A DNA stretch of 64,000 bases from JBAZJN01 sp041651295 (GTDB lineage Bacteria > Patescibacteriota > UBA1384 > XYA2-FULL-43-10 > CAINNR01): positions 28,945 to 92,944 of the forward strand of contig JBAZJN010000003.1 of assembly GCA_041651295.1 (NCBI GenBank), in the 5' to 3' direction. The notes beneath the pieces were generated by a model, which saw only the letters and a program-made list of their open reading frames with translations, had not been told where the DNA came from and did no database searches. Shown piece by piece: positions 33,440 to 41,927 of this stretch. Position numbers and translations under genes: made by a program. Positions within the stretch are counted from its first letter, which is position 1; every line of letters starts with the position of its first letter.

Positions 33440-33913
33440 ATGTGGAAAAAAGTATTACGATCCATCGAAGAATATTATTCTGAAAAGATCGCAGATCTTA
33501 ATCGGCAGATTGAGGAGAAAAGAGATAGCGCGGCCAAATCTCCAGGTTCGATGCAATCTTGGTCTGATAAAAGCAAGCAGGAATTCTCCCAACTGGCAAA
33601 CGCTCTATTAAAGAATCTGGAACCGCTCAAGATTTCTTTAAAATCAGTTAAGGAAATTCTTAGTACCAAAAATAAATCAAATGCTATTTCAATTGGATCA
33701 ATCATTAAAACAAAATCGGATGAAGAAGACCAGGAACGTCTTGTTATAGTTCCTGGTGTTGGCGGAGATCAAATTATTGTTGATGATATTGAATATTTCC
33801 TCTTGTCAGCAAAATCAGAACTCGCAAATCAATTATTAGAAAAAAAACCTGGCCAGAAATTGACTTTGAAGTCAGGTACAGAAATAACAATCATTGAAGT
33901 AATAAACAGCTAA
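33440..33913 (+). CDS. GreA-C-like protein (157 aa)
   Basis: C-terminal part reads as the FKBP-like domain of transcript-cleavage factors: GSIIKTKSDEEDQERLVIVP near residues 83-102 and SAKSELANQLLEKKPGQKLT with a final GTEITIIEVINS. The N-terminal half is a charged helix pair (SEKIADLNRQIEEKRD) that would match the coiled coil. It may be a GreA paralogue or an anti-Gre-like factor. The ATG at 33440 has no Shine-Dalgarno; AGGGGG at 33415-33420 would suit an ATT start at 33425, in frame. It is convergent with tyrS. Confidence 0.7.
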   Translation: MWKKVLRSIEEYYSEKIADLNRQIEEKRDSAAKSPGSMQSWSDKSKQEFSQLANALLKNLEPLKISLKSVKEILSTKNKSNAISIGSIIKTKSDEEDQERLVIVPGVGGDQIIVDDIEYFLLSAKSELANQLLEKKPGQKLTLKSGTEITIIEVINS

Positions 33914-35092
33914 CTACAGTACTATTTTGACAAAAGTCTTTTTGCCGATGCGAAGAATGGTTTCTTTGGTTGGTGCAAAATTTATTTCATTAATTTTATT
34001 TCCGTCGGCAGTTTTTACCGCCCCGTTTTCAACCAACCGGCGCCATTCCGAGCCTGAGGAAACAATATTTTTCGAAACTAATAATTGCATGACCGACTGG
34101 CCTTTTTCCAATTTAACTTCTTCAATATCGGTTGGAATTTCACCTTTGGAAAATGTATCAACGAAACTTTTTTCAGCTTTTTCAGCAACATTTTTCGTAT
34201 GAAGAAGTGTGACAATCTCTTTGGCTAAACGGATTTTTGCGTCGCGAGGGTTCAGTTTCCCAATTAACATCTCGCGTTTCATCACTTTGACTTCGTCCAT
34301 AGGAACACGAGTCAAAAGCTCAAAATACTTAACAATTAATTCGTCCTTAATGGACATTATTTTGCCAAACATTTCGTTTGCCGAATCAGTTAAATTAATT
34401 GTGTTTCCCCAACTCGAACTCATCTTCCGACCATCTGTCCCTTCAATCAAAGTGTTGGTAATTATATCCTGAGGTGCCTGACCAAAATGCTTTTGCAGAT
34501 CGCGACCAGCAAGTAAATTAAAGCGCTGATCAGTTCCGCCCAATTCAACATCGGCTTTGATGGCGACAGAATCGTAACCCTGCATTATTGGGTATAATAC
34601 TTCGCGCAGCGAAACCCGTCTCCCTTCATCCAATCGTTTTTTAATATTCTCACGAGCAATAAAGTTATTGACAGAAAAAACATCCGCTTGCTCGCCAATT
34701 TTATTGTAGGTCAAATCACGTAACCATTCGCTATTATAACGAATTTCACATTTATCAATATCAATAATCTTTCCAGCTTGTTCAATATACTTCTCGAGAT
34801 TTTTTTTGATTATTTCTGAAGTAAGCATTGGCCGTTCTGAATCTTTGTCTGATGTATCGCCAATGACACCTGTAAAATCACCGATGATTAGAACTATTTT
34901 GTGTCCGAGATTTTGAAAATCTCGGAGTTTCATCAATGGCACTGCCCTACCTAGATGAATATTCGGACTTGTTGGGTCAATACCAAGTTTTATCCGTAGT
35001 TTTTTGCCGGACTCAAATTTCTTTTTTAAAGAATCGATTTCAATAACTTCTTCGACTCCTCGGGTTAGAAGTTCGTTAATTTTCTCGTTCAT
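33914..35092 (-). CDS. tyrS: Tyrosyl-tRNA synthetase
   Basis: Class I synthetase that charges tRNA-Tyr. The HIGH-like signature is PNIHLGRAV near residues 42-50, the substrate loop GYDSVAIKADVELGGTDQRF near 170-189, and KMSSS appears as DGRKMSSSWGN near 220. The C-terminal 60 residues form an S4-like RNA-binding domain (QSVMQLLVSKNIVSSGSEWR). The length, 392 aa, is normal. It ends one base from the GreA-like gene (convergent). No T-box is seen upstream. Confidence 0.97.
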   Translation of the reverse strand: MNEKINELLTRGVEEVIEIDSLKKKFESGKKLRIKLGIDPTSPNIHLGRAVPLMKLRDFQNLGHKIVLIIGDFTGVIGDTSDKDSERPMLTSEIIKKNLEKYIEQAGKIIDIDKCEIRYNSEWLRDLTYNKIGEQADVFSVNNFIARENIKKRLDEGRRVSLREVLYPIMQGYDSVAIKADVELGGTDQRFNLLAGRDLQKHFGQAPQDIITNTLIEGTDGRKMSSSWGNTINLTDSANEMFGKIMSIKDELIVKYFELLTRVPMDEVKVMKREMLIGKLNPRDAKIRLAKEIVTLLHTKNVAEKAEKSFVDTFSKGEIPTDIEEVKLEKGQSVMQLLVSKNIVSSGSEWRRLVENGAVKTADGNKINEINFAPTKETILRIGKKTFVKIVL

Positions 35093-35182
35093 GCTTTGAT
35101 AGTAGCACTTTTACGAGCATCCGAAAAGCGTTGACATAATGATTCATTTATGGTAATTTCTGGACGAAGGAGAGTGATCGCT

Positions 35183-35335
35183 GTGCATGAAACGCATGTG
35201 CTAACCTGGATCATCATGATAGTCGGAACGCTCTGGGGTTGGGGGATGGCGATTTGGGATCTGCGCGGGGCGCGCGAAACCTTTCGCCAGGGTAAGCAGG
35301 ACAAAGTCGGCCCGTTTTTTTATTGGCTAAAATAA
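35183..35335 (+). CDS. Small orphan membrane protein (50 aa), GTG start
   Basis: GTG at 35183 has AAGGAG 9-10 nt upstream, a better start than the ATG at 35150. The protein MHETHVLTWIIMIVGTLWGW is one transmembrane helix followed by a basic cytosolic tail (DLRGARETFRQGKQDKVG). It is GC-richer than its surroundings, stands alone and ends in a strong terminator that includes its stop codon. Function unknown. Confidence 0.6.
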   Translation: MHETHVLTWIIMIVGTLWGWGMAIWDLRGARETFRQGKQDKVGPFFYWLK

Positions 35336-35373
35336 TATGGCCGGCGCAGGGGGAGAACGCCGGCCATATTATT
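35331..35373 (+). terminator. Strong bidirectional hairpin
   Basis: 16-bp perfect arms (35331-35346 and 35358-35373, with GGCCGGCG core). The TAA stop of the small membrane protein lies in the left arm. Confidence 0.8.
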
Positions 35374-35523
35374 ATCCAAATTAATTAATAATTATGAATT
35401 TGCGGATATTTGACCAAACGAATTTGCTTTCCCCTGAACCGTGATCGCCTGCCCTCGACTTACACTTTATAAAAATATTTTAGGACTAATTTCTGAGAAA
35501 AAGCTTAAAAAAAAAGGAAATTA

Positions 35524-36525
35524 TTAGAATTTTACAGTAAATTCGCTTCCCTTTCCAGGAGCCGAGTCAACGAAAATTTTTGCTTTGTGCAGATCAGCAA
35601 TCCTTTTGGCGATAGACAAACCAAGACCATATCCGTCGGCTTTTTCTTTATTGCGCGACTGATCCGCACGATAGAATCGATCGAAAATATGAGGTATCTC
35701 CGAGTTTTTTAGACCAACTCCCCGATCCTTAACTTTCACCAAAAAGTCCTTGCCCTCCTTGGTAATCTTTACATTAATTTTTGAACCTGTCGGACTGTAT
35801 TTAATTGCATTATCAAAAAGGATAATAAATAATTCGCTTAAAGATGTTTTGTCGCCCAAAATTTTTCCCTTGATTAATTTGGCGTCAAAATCAATTTCTT
35901 TCTTCGCCGCAACAGATTCAACTTTTTCAAACGCTTCAGCAATTACCTCATCTAAATTAATTATCGAAAAATCTAATCTTTCAATCTCGTCAAATTTTGA
36001 AAGTTTCAGAAGCGCAGAGGACAAATCTTGTAATTTCTCAATTTCTTCCAAGTTCGAATCTAAAAGTTTTTTTGCTCCAGCAAGGGTTAAAGCATGGTCT
36101 CTTAAATTTACTTCGATTTCTGATTTAATCGCAGCCAGAGGAGTTTTTAGTTCATGTGATGCGTCGGCAGTAAAACGATTTTGCTCCCCAATAGCTTCTT
36201 CAAGAGGTTTTAATGTCCAGCGGGCAAAAAAGTAGCTGCCGAATCCGGCTAAAATCAAAATCAAAAGATTGTAGTAAAACAAATTCTTTTTCAACCGATT
36301 TAAACTTTCATCAATCTGATTACGTTTGAGATTTTCTAAATCATCAAGCAAATGGTTGTCCGACCATTGGGGTGATCCTTGTAATATTTGCCCTTGGCGC
36401 CCCAAACCACGATCGATTTCATTTGAGGAGATTTGAAAAATTGCCAAAGAAAAAATAACGCTGATGACCATTATCACCAAAACATAAAACACTGTCAGTT
36501 TGGTTAAGGCGGAATTAATCCTCAT
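35524..36525 (-). CDS. Sensor histidine kinase
   Basis: Membrane sensor of a two-component system. Two N-terminal transmembrane helices (about residues 8-30 and 83-103) flank a short extracytoplasmic domain. The kinase core is complete: H-box ADASHELKTPLAAIKSE (phospho-His near 127), N-box LFDNAIKYSP, G1 VKDRGVGLK, F-box IFDRFYRAD and G2 DGYGLGLSIAKR. The 333-aa length is standard. It overlaps the end of the response regulator gene by 11 bp. The stimulus cannot be inferred. Confidence 0.95.
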   Translation of the reverse strand: MRINSALTKLTVFYVLVIMVISVIFSLAIFQISSNEIDRGLGRQGQILQGSPQWSDNHLLDDLENLKRNQIDESLNRLKKNLFYYNLLILILAGFGSYFFARWTLKPLEEAIGEQNRFTADASHELKTPLAAIKSEIEVNLRDHALTLAGAKKLLDSNLEEIEKLQDLSSALLKLSKFDEIERLDFSIINLDEVIAEAFEKVESVAAKKEIDFDAKLIKGKILGDKTSLSELFIILFDNAIKYSPTGSKINVKITKEGKDFLVKVKDRGVGLKNSEIPHIFDRFYRADQSRNKEKADGYGLGLSIAKRIADLHKAKIFVDSAPGKGSEFTVKF

Positions 36526-37198
36526 CTGCTGTTAATTTATAGCCAAACCCCCTGGCTGTTTTTATCATTTTTTTACTCTCGGGGTGGCCTTTGTCAATTT
36601 TATTTCGTAAATAACCAATATATACTTCAACGGTGTTGGGCAGTATGTCTGCATCATAATCCCAAACATGGGAAATAATGTTGTCTTTAGTCAGAATCCT
36701 ATCCGGATTGCGCATCAAATATTCCAAAAGTGAAAATTCTTTAGATGATAATGGAATATTTTTGCCTTTGCGACTAACTTCATAATTCGAAGTATTGAGC
36801 GAAAGACTACCAACTGTCAATATATTTCCGTCTACTTTTTGTGGTCGCCGAATAAGAGCCCGAACTCTGGCTAATAGTTCCAAAAAAGCAAACGGTTTTG
36901 TTAGATAATCATCGGCGCCACAATTCAAACCTTCTACTTTATCATTTAGCCGATCTTTAGCTGTGAGCATTATAATCGGTATATGGTTATTTTTTTCTCG
37001 CAAAATTCGGCAAATTTCTATGCCATCAATTTCCGGTAGCATCCGATCGAGGATTATAACATCGTAATCAATTGTTAATGCCTGACCAAGACCGTCTTTA
37101 CCGTCAAAAGAAATATCAACAGCAAAATGTTCCTGTTCAAGTCCTTTCTTTATTGCATTAGCAATTTTGTGGTCGTCTTCAACAATTAATAGCCTCAT
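36515..37198 (-). CDS. OmpR-family response regulator
   Basis: Partner regulator of the kinase. The receiver domain starts MRLLIVEDDHK; the phospho-acceptor Asp lies in DYDVIILDRMLPEIDG near residue 51, followed by the conserved Thr/Lys (MLTAKDR, LTKPF). The C-terminal winged helix (NTVEVYIGYLRNKIDKGHPE, IKTARGFGYKL) binds DNA. I chose ATG 37198 over the longer frame because the receiver begins there. TATAAT lies about 15 nt upstream of the ATG, so the mRNA is probably leaderless. Confidence 0.95.
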   Translation of the reverse strand: MRLLIVEDDHKIANAIKKGLEQEHFAVDISFDGKDGLGQALTIDYDVIILDRMLPEIDGIEICRILREKNNHIPIIMLTAKDRLNDKVEGLNCGADDYLTKPFAFLELLARVRALIRRPQKVDGNILTVGSLSLNTSNYEVSRKGKNIPLSSKEFSLLEYLMRNPDRILTKDNIISHVWDYDADILPNTVEVYIGYLRNKIDKGHPESKKMIKTARGFGYKLTADED

Positions 37199-37318
37199 AG
37201 TCAGAATATTATAGCAGAAAACTGAGAAATAGTTGAGAATCAAAAATCCCTCGATATCTCGAAGGATTTTCATTCATATTTATACATTTTTTTGTTTTTA
37301 TGTTTTTTAGATGGAACA

Positions 37319-37353
37319 GATCCATTCGACTCGCTAACGCTCGCCCAGGATGA
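37319..37353. repeat. Dispersed intergenic repeat fragment
   Basis: ATTCGACTCGCTAACGCTCG CCCAGGATGACA-type sequence, resembling a common intergenic repeat (TTCGACTCGCTACGCTCGCT-like followed by CAGGATGACA). It lies between the response regulator and the HU gene. Confidence 0.5.
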
Positions 37354-37362
37354 CACACTGTG

Positions 37363-37638
37363 TCATTTTCGAACATCTTTCTTAAGGGATCTTGCCGGTC
37401 GGAATCTTGGCATCTTTGATGCACTAATTTTAATTTTGGCTCCGGTTCGCGGATTAACTCCGGCTCTGGCCTTTCTTTTGCCAACATCGAAAGTTCCAAA
37501 TCCGGTCAGTGTGACTTTTCCTCCCTTTTTGAGTTCTTTTGCAATAAGACCCAGGGCGGTGTCCACCCCAACTGTTGCCTCTCTTCTAGACAGTCCGGTT
37601 TTTTTTGCGACTGCTTCGATCAGCATGCTTTTGTTCAT
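37363..37638 (-). CDS. hup: DNA-binding protein HU
   Basis: Nucleoid protein that bends DNA, acting as a dimer. The 91 residues show the family consensus: MNKSMLIEAVAKKTGLSRRE, GKVTLTGFGTFDVGKRKARA followed by GVNPRTGAKIKI, with the arm R-x-G-x-NP-x-T, and a basic end (RFRPARSLKKDVRK). AGGAGAG precedes the ATG. It is a single gene about 80 bp from ymdB. Confidence 0.97.
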   Translation of the reverse strand: MNKSMLIEAVAKKTGLSRREATVGVDTALGLIAKELKKGGKVTLTGFGTFDVGKRKARAGVNPRTGAKIKISASKMPRFRPARSLKKDVRK

Positions 37639-37712
37639 ACTCTCCTTTCGCCTCCTCCATGTTATTACAAGTATATTATGGCCCAGAAGGGCTGCTAAAC
37701 ATATCTGAAAAT

Positions 37713-38513
37713 TTATTCGATTGGAATCAATTCGTTAATTCTAGAAATCGATGTTGTAATTTTACGCTCTGGATCTATCTCAATCAATAACGCGCTAAAA
37801 TTTACATCTCCACTTGCTACTTTATGCGATGCGGGAAGTTGTGTCAAGAACTTTCCAATAATAATCTCTTTTTCAACACCCAGAACAGAAACGACAGGTC
37901 CAACCATGCCAACATCAGTAATATATCCTGTGCCCTCCGGCAAAATTGTTTCATCTGCGGTCTGAACATGGGTATGGGTGCCGATGATAGCTGCAGCTTT
38001 TCCGTCCAAATACCAACCAAAGGCAACTTTCTCTGATGTTGCTTCGGCGTGAAAATCAATAACTACCGGCAACTTACATTTATCTTTAATATAGCGCTCT
38101 ACCGCTATAAACGGATCGTCAATATCGTCCGGCATAAAAACCCGGCCTTGGGCATTGATTAGACAAATTTTTTTCTCGCCTTTTTCCAAAATTGCTGATC
38201 CGCGGCCGGGAGCATCCGGAGAATAATTTATCGGCCGCAGGATCTTTGTCTCGTCATCGTTTAAATGTTCAATAATATCTTTATTTTTCCAAATATGATT
38301 GCCAGAGGTAAAATAATCAATTCCCGCAGCAATCATATCTTTGTAAGTGTCATACGTCATTCCGCTCCCAGAAGCCAAGTTCTCCCCGTTGGCAATGACA
38401 AAATCTACCTGATGTTTTTCCACAAGTTCCGGAATCAGTTTTTTGCAAGCATTTCTGCCCGGACGCCCAACTATGTCCCCGATAAACAACACTTTTATTT
38501 TTTCTCTGCTCAT
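37713..38513 (-). CDS. ymdB: Metallophosphoesterase YmdB
   Basis: Phosphodiesterase that hydrolyses 2',3'-cyclic nucleotides. The family motifs are visible: LFIGDIVGRPGR (Asp near residue 13), VIANGENLASGSGMT, TSGNHIWKNKD, DFHAEATSEKVAFGW and GTHTHVQTADE. The length, 266 aa, is normal. It lies 120 bp downstream of rny on the same strand, the usual ymdA-ymdB arrangement, which points to a shared role in RNA turnover. Confidence 0.95.
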   Translation of the reverse strand: MSREKIKVLFIGDIVGRPGRNACKKLIPELVEKHQVDFVIANGENLASGSGMTYDTYKDMIAAGIDYFTSGNHIWKNKDIIEHLNDDETKILRPINYSPDAPGRGSAILEKGEKKICLINAQGRVFMPDDIDDPFIAVERYIKDKCKLPVVIDFHAEATSEKVAFGWYLDGKAAAIIGTHTHVQTADETILPEGTGYITDVGMVGPVVSVLGVEKEIIIGKFLTQLPASHKVASGDVNFSALLIEIDPERKITTSISRINELIPIE

Positions 38514-38558
38514 AATCTGAATTTGCTTTTAATTTGATTTAGAATAATTTAAGTTTTT

Positions 38559-38619
38559 GAATTATGAATATCGAATCATGAATTATAGTTTTCGTCCCAT
38601 GATTCTTACTTCATAATTC
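38559..38619. repeat. AT-rich imperfect inverted repeat between rny and ymdB
   Basis: Arms 38559-38580 (GAATTATGAATATCGAATCATG) and 38598-38619 match as an inverted repeat with four mismatches. Similar ATTATGAAT-type intergenic repeats are common in AT-rich small genomes. It could act as a weak processing or termination hairpin. Confidence 0.5.
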
Positions 38620-38632
38620 TTAATTCTAGTTT

Positions 38633-40156
38633 TTACTTCGCGTATTCTGTCGCTCTAATTTCACGGATCACATTAACCTTAATCTGACCAGGATACTGCA
38701 TTTCTGATTCAACTTTTCGGGCAATTTCTTTTGACAGTTTTTCGGCACCCAAATCATCAATTTCTGACGGCAAAACCAAGACTCTAACTTCGCGACCGGC
38801 TTGAATGGCGAAAGATTTTTCAACACCCGGGAAAGTATTGGCGATATTTTCCAAATCTTTCAGCCTCTTAATGTAGGTCTCCAACGATTCACGTCTTGCA
38901 CCTGGCCTTGCAGATGATATGGCATCTGCTGCCTGGACAATCGCCGCTTCGACAGTTTCAATTTCAACGTCTTCGTGATGAGCCTCAATGGCATGAATTA
39001 TCTTTGGATCGATTTTGTATTTTCGGGCAATGTCGGCAGAAATAGTCGCGTGGTTTCCCGGCACATCTTGGTCAACAGCCTTGCCCAAATCGTGCAAAAG
39101 TCCTGCAGTTTTTGCGATTCGAACATCAGCGCCTAACTCCTCGGCTAAAAGTCCGGCGATGCCGGCAACTTCGACCGAATGCTTTAATTGATTCTGTCCG
39201 TACGAGGTTCGATATTTTAGACGGCCCAAGACTTTAATAACCTCCGGAGTCAGTCCAGCGACTCCAACTTCGTAAGCCGCTTCTTCGCCGGCTCTTCTAA
39301 TATCTTCAGAAACTTCTTTCTTGGCTTTTTCATACATCTCTTCAATCCTGGTCGGATTAACCCTACCATCAGCCACCAGCTTTTCCAGAGTAACTTTAGC
39401 TAATTGTCTTCGAAGTGGGTCAAACGATGACAAGACAACCATTTCAGGGGTATCATCAATGATTAAGTCAACGCCCGTTACCTTTTCGAATGATTGAATA
39501 TTTCTACCTTCCCTCCCGATAATTCGGCCTTTCATTTCATCGGAGGGAATTTGCAAAGAAGAAACTGTCGTTTCGGCTGCAAAATCCGGCGCCAGTCTTT
39601 GAATTGCTGACGCGATTATTTCTCTGGCCTTCTCGTCCGCTGATTCTTTAACAAAAGTATTCACCTCTTTAATTTTCTTTACCAGCTCCTCTTTGCCTTC
39701 TTTTTCAGCTAAATTTAATAGGACATCTTTGGCTTCATCCTTGTTCATCTTGGCAATTCGCTCAAGGCTTTCTTCTTGCTTAACCCGCAAATCCCGAAGT
39801 GTTTGTTTAAGTTGATCAACATCTTCAGCTTTTTTCGATACATTTTTTCTCTCGGCCTCAAGCTGATCGAATTTTTTATCTAAACCAATTTCACGATTTC
39901 GCAGAGATCTCTCAAGCTCAGCGATTTCCTTTTCTTTAGGAGCCAACTCTTTTTTAATGTCCTCTTTAATCTTTAACGCTTCATCTTTTGCCGAAATTAA
40001 AACATCTTTCGACTCTGACTTAGCGTCGGCAATAATTTTGTCCGCACGATTTTTAGCACTATCAACTTTCTTACTTGTGAGAGCCCGAAATAAAACAAAT
40101 CCAATCCCACCGCCAACTATAAAAGCGGCAATAGTAATTAATATTGTTGTCAACAC
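38633..40156 (-). CDS. rny: Ribonuclease Y
   Basis: Membrane-anchored endoribonuclease that starts mRNA decay. An N-terminal transmembrane helix (residues 3-25) is followed by a long coiled coil (about 30-190, with repeated Glu/Lys heptads), a KH domain (MKGRIIGREGRNIQSFEKVT near 207-226) and an HD domain (HSVEVAGIAGLLAEELGADV, LLHDLGKAVDQD). The length, 507 aa, is typical. The gene is followed by ymdB. Confidence 0.97.
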   Translation of the reverse strand: MLTTILITIAAFIVGGGIGFVLFRALTSKKVDSAKNRADKIIADAKSESKDVLISAKDEALKIKEDIKKELAPKEKEIAELERSLRNREIGLDKKFDQLEAERKNVSKKAEDVDQLKQTLRDLRVKQEESLERIAKMNKDEAKDVLLNLAEKEGKEELVKKIKEVNTFVKESADEKAREIIASAIQRLAPDFAAETTVSSLQIPSDEMKGRIIGREGRNIQSFEKVTGVDLIIDDTPEMVVLSSFDPLRRQLAKVTLEKLVADGRVNPTRIEEMYEKAKKEVSEDIRRAGEEAAYEVGVAGLTPEVIKVLGRLKYRTSYGQNQLKHSVEVAGIAGLLAEELGADVRIAKTAGLLHDLGKAVDQDVPGNHATISADIARKYKIDPKIIHAIEAHHEDVEIETVEAAIVQAADAISSARPGARRESLETYIKRLKDLENIANTFPGVEKSFAIQAGREVRVLVLPSEIDDLGAEKLSKEIARKVESEMQYPGQIKVNVIREIRATEYAK

Positions 40157-40252
40157 TTGTTCCTACTTTCATAATCAAAATAAATTAAGAGTTACTGATA
40201 CAATAGTAGCTCTTTTTTCATTTTTCGTCAACGAAAGTTTGCGACTCTGGAA

Positions 40253-40822
40253 CTACTTATAGACCAGTAGCTTTAGGGTTTGCCAGTTGGCATAAATCAG
40301 GATTAATAGGATGATATTTATCAGCGGGAAAATTACCAGATTTTCAAACCACTGCCCTGTTTGAATTCGAATACCGTGAAAGGGTTTTGGCGGAATTCCA
40401 AAGTTACGTTTCCAGGGCCAAAGGATTGGGATCCCTTGAATCGTAAAAGCGTCGGAAAGCAAATGACTAGCGAATGCGATCGAGGATGCGATAAGAACTG
40501 GCATTATTGATATACCCCAATAACCGGGAAATGATTGCAGGATTAAATATAACACGCAGGCATAAATCGCCAGACCTAATGTTGAATGTGATAAATTACG
40601 ATGTTTAAAAATCGGATCGGATATTTTTCCGACCGAATGTCCAAAAGGTAATGTACTCCAAATATCAGCGCCGGCATCATCTGCATCGGGCATCAGTGAC
40701 CCTAAATATGACGCGATGATGACCGCCCCCAAAGTTGCCGGTTGGTATTCCGGTTTCACGGTTGCCAAAAAATAGCTTCCGCCGGCAACCAAACCAATTA
40801 TTCTGTGAGTTTTTCCTGTCAT
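40253..40822 (-). CDS. YdjM/DUF457-family membrane metal-dependent hydrolase
   Basis: Polytopic membrane protein of the LexA-binding, membrane-bound hydrolase (DUF457) type. The N-terminal H-x-x-x-G start (MTGKTHRIIGLVAGGSYFL), the acidic cluster LGSLMPDADDAGAD near residues 38-51, FKHRNLSHST near 75-84 and HLLSDAFTIQGI near 118 give the conserved Asp/His metal ligands. Four to five hydrophobic segments span the membrane. The physiological substrate is not known. Confidence 0.88.
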   Translation of the reverse strand: MTGKTHRIIGLVAGGSYFLATVKPEYQPATLGAVIIASYLGSLMPDADDAGADIWSTLPFGHSVGKISDPIFKHRNLSHSTLGLAIYACVLYLILQSFPGYWGISIMPVLIASSIAFASHLLSDAFTIQGIPILWPWKRNFGIPPKPFHGIRIQTGQWFENLVIFPLINIILLILIYANWQTLKLLVYK

Positions 40823-40836
40823 GCGTTTATTGTAAC

Positions 40837-40871
40837 AAAAAATGCTGAAACATTAAGCTTCAGCATTTTTT
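40837..40871. terminator. Bidirectional terminator
   Basis: AAAAAATGCTGAA (40837-40849) pairs with TTCAGCATTTTTT (40859-40871). It would end the minus-strand tRNA transcript. Confidence 0.85.
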
Positions 40872-41060
40872 GGTAGCCCGGATGAGAGGCTCACACCCCT
40901 TCGGCTTATAGAAACCCACGGTTTCCTATTATCTTCCTCAGCGGGAAAACAACTGTTTTCCCGACCCCTTTCGTGTTCGACTCCCATAAACAAAATACCA
41001 CCCCGTATAGTTCAGATTTATCTGAACTATACGGGGTGGTAGCCCGGATGGGAGTCGAAC
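40871..41060. repeat. tRNA-Glu 3'-end duplication with a long inverted repeat
   Basis: TGGTAGCCCGGATG, the 3' end of the tRNA-Glu gene including CCA (41037-41050), is repeated in the same orientation at 40871-40884. Between them a 21-bp perfect inverted repeat (40996-41016 with 41021-41041) and outer 13-bp arms (40975-40987 with 41048-41060, the tRNA T-arm) form a giant hairpin. It looks like a small insertion bounded by an attachment-like duplication. Confidence 0.75.
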
Positions 41061-41113
41061 CCATGATCTCCTGGATGAAAACCAGGTATCCTAGGCCACT
41101 AGACGACCGGGCC
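41037..41113 (-). tRNA. tRNA-Glu (TTC)
   Basis: Cloverleaf with acceptor GGCCCGG, anticodon stem CCTGG/CCAGG around TTTTCAT, T-loop TTCGACT, encoded CCA that is also part of the flanking hairpin. Confidence 0.95.
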
Positions 41114-41136
41114 ATAAATAAGCAAAACGAACCGAA

Positions 41137-41211
41137 TGGTGAGTCGCCTGGGACTCGAACCCAGAACCAATAGCTTAAGAGGCTACTGCTCTACCATTGA
41201 GCTAGCGACTC
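41137..41211 (-). tRNA. tRNA-Lys (CTT)
   Basis: Acceptor GAGTCGC/GCGACTC, anticodon loop CTCTTAA, T-loop TTCGAGT, encoded CCA. Reads AAG. Confidence 0.94.
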
Positions 41212-41265
41212 GCTTCATTTCATTCAGCGTAAACCAGTTTACATCGAGCCAATTATTTGGCGAGG

Positions 41266-41341
41266 TGGTACCCCAGGCAGGAATCGGACCTGCGACCTTC
41301 TCCTTAGAAGGGAGCCGCTCTATCCACTGAGCTACTGGGGC
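41266..41341 (-). tRNA. tRNA-Arg (TCT)
   Basis: Acceptor GCCCCAG/CTGGGGT, anticodon loop CTTCTAA, encoded CCA. Reads AGA. Confidence 0.93.
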
Positions 41342-41358
41342 TCTTTATTACACTCAGA

Positions 41359-41577
41359 TCAAGCTCTATTAATCAAAGCTTCTTTCTTTGTTCGGCGCCA
41401 TCCTTTAATTTCCTTTTCCCTTGCCGCCGCTGAGTGAATACTGCTAAACACTTCCTTGTAGACTAATCTAGTCTTACCCCTATTCTTAGTGTTTCGACAT
41501 AATCCATTTCGGTATTCAGATAATCTTTTCTTAATATTACCTGTAATACCAACATAAAGATAACCATCGTCGCACAA
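41359..41577 (-). pseudogene. GIY-YIG endonuclease, 5'-truncated
   Basis: The frame encodes DGYLYVGITGNIKKRLSEYR (the YIG half of the motif), RLVYKEVFSSIHSAAAREKE and a final GWRRTKKEALI, as in the ~90-aa single-domain COG2827 family. The usual N-terminal strand with the first Tyr (as in MAYIYIISNK of the copy at 50.7 kb) is missing; only a TTG precedes CDDGYL. It lies between tRNA-Arg(TCT) and tRNA-Arg(TCG). Likely a decayed copy. Confidence 0.75.
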
Positions 41578-41629
41578 AATAATTTAGAGGCATCGATTCA
41601 TAGTTTACACTGAGGAATTTATTCCGAAG

Positions 41630-41705
41630 TGGTACGCCCTGAGGGATTCGAACCCCCGACTTCCACGTCCGAAGCGTGGCGCTCTATCCGCTGAGCTAAG
41701 GGCGC
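41630..41705 (-). tRNA. tRNA-Arg (TCG)
   Basis: Anticodon stem CCACG/CGTGG around CTTCGGA, T-loop TTCGAAT, encoded CCA. Reads CGA (and by wobble CGG). Confidence 0.95.
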
Positions 41706-41770
41706 ATTTCGAAAATGCTTTCAAATTTTCTCAATGCAAGCTAGTCAAGTTTACATCAAGAAAAACGAGA

Positions 41771-41846
41771 TGGGGCGGCTAACGGGAATTGAACCCATGA
41801 CTCCAGTGCCACAAACTAGCGTGATAACCACTTCACCATAGCCGCC
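41771..41846 (-). tRNA. tRNA-His (GTG)
   Basis: Starts with the extra G(-1) typical of tRNA-His (GGCGGCTA opposite TAGCCGCC); anticodon loop TTGTGGC; encoded CCA. Confidence 0.94.
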
Positions 41847-41852
41847 ATATTT

Positions 41853-41927
41853 TGGAGCGGGTAACGGGAGTCGAACCCGTCTCTCCACCTTGGAAGGGTG
41901 GCATAATAGCCACTATACGATACCCGC
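41853..41927 (-). tRNA. tRNA-Gly (TCC)
   Basis: Acceptor GCGGGTA/TACCCGC, anticodon stem CCACC/GGTGG around CTTCCAA, encoded CCA. Reads GGA. Confidence 0.95.

Noticed and set aside
40906..41115. 69-aa frame over tRNA-Glu
   Set aside because: It is a reading of the tRNA gene and its flanking hairpin.
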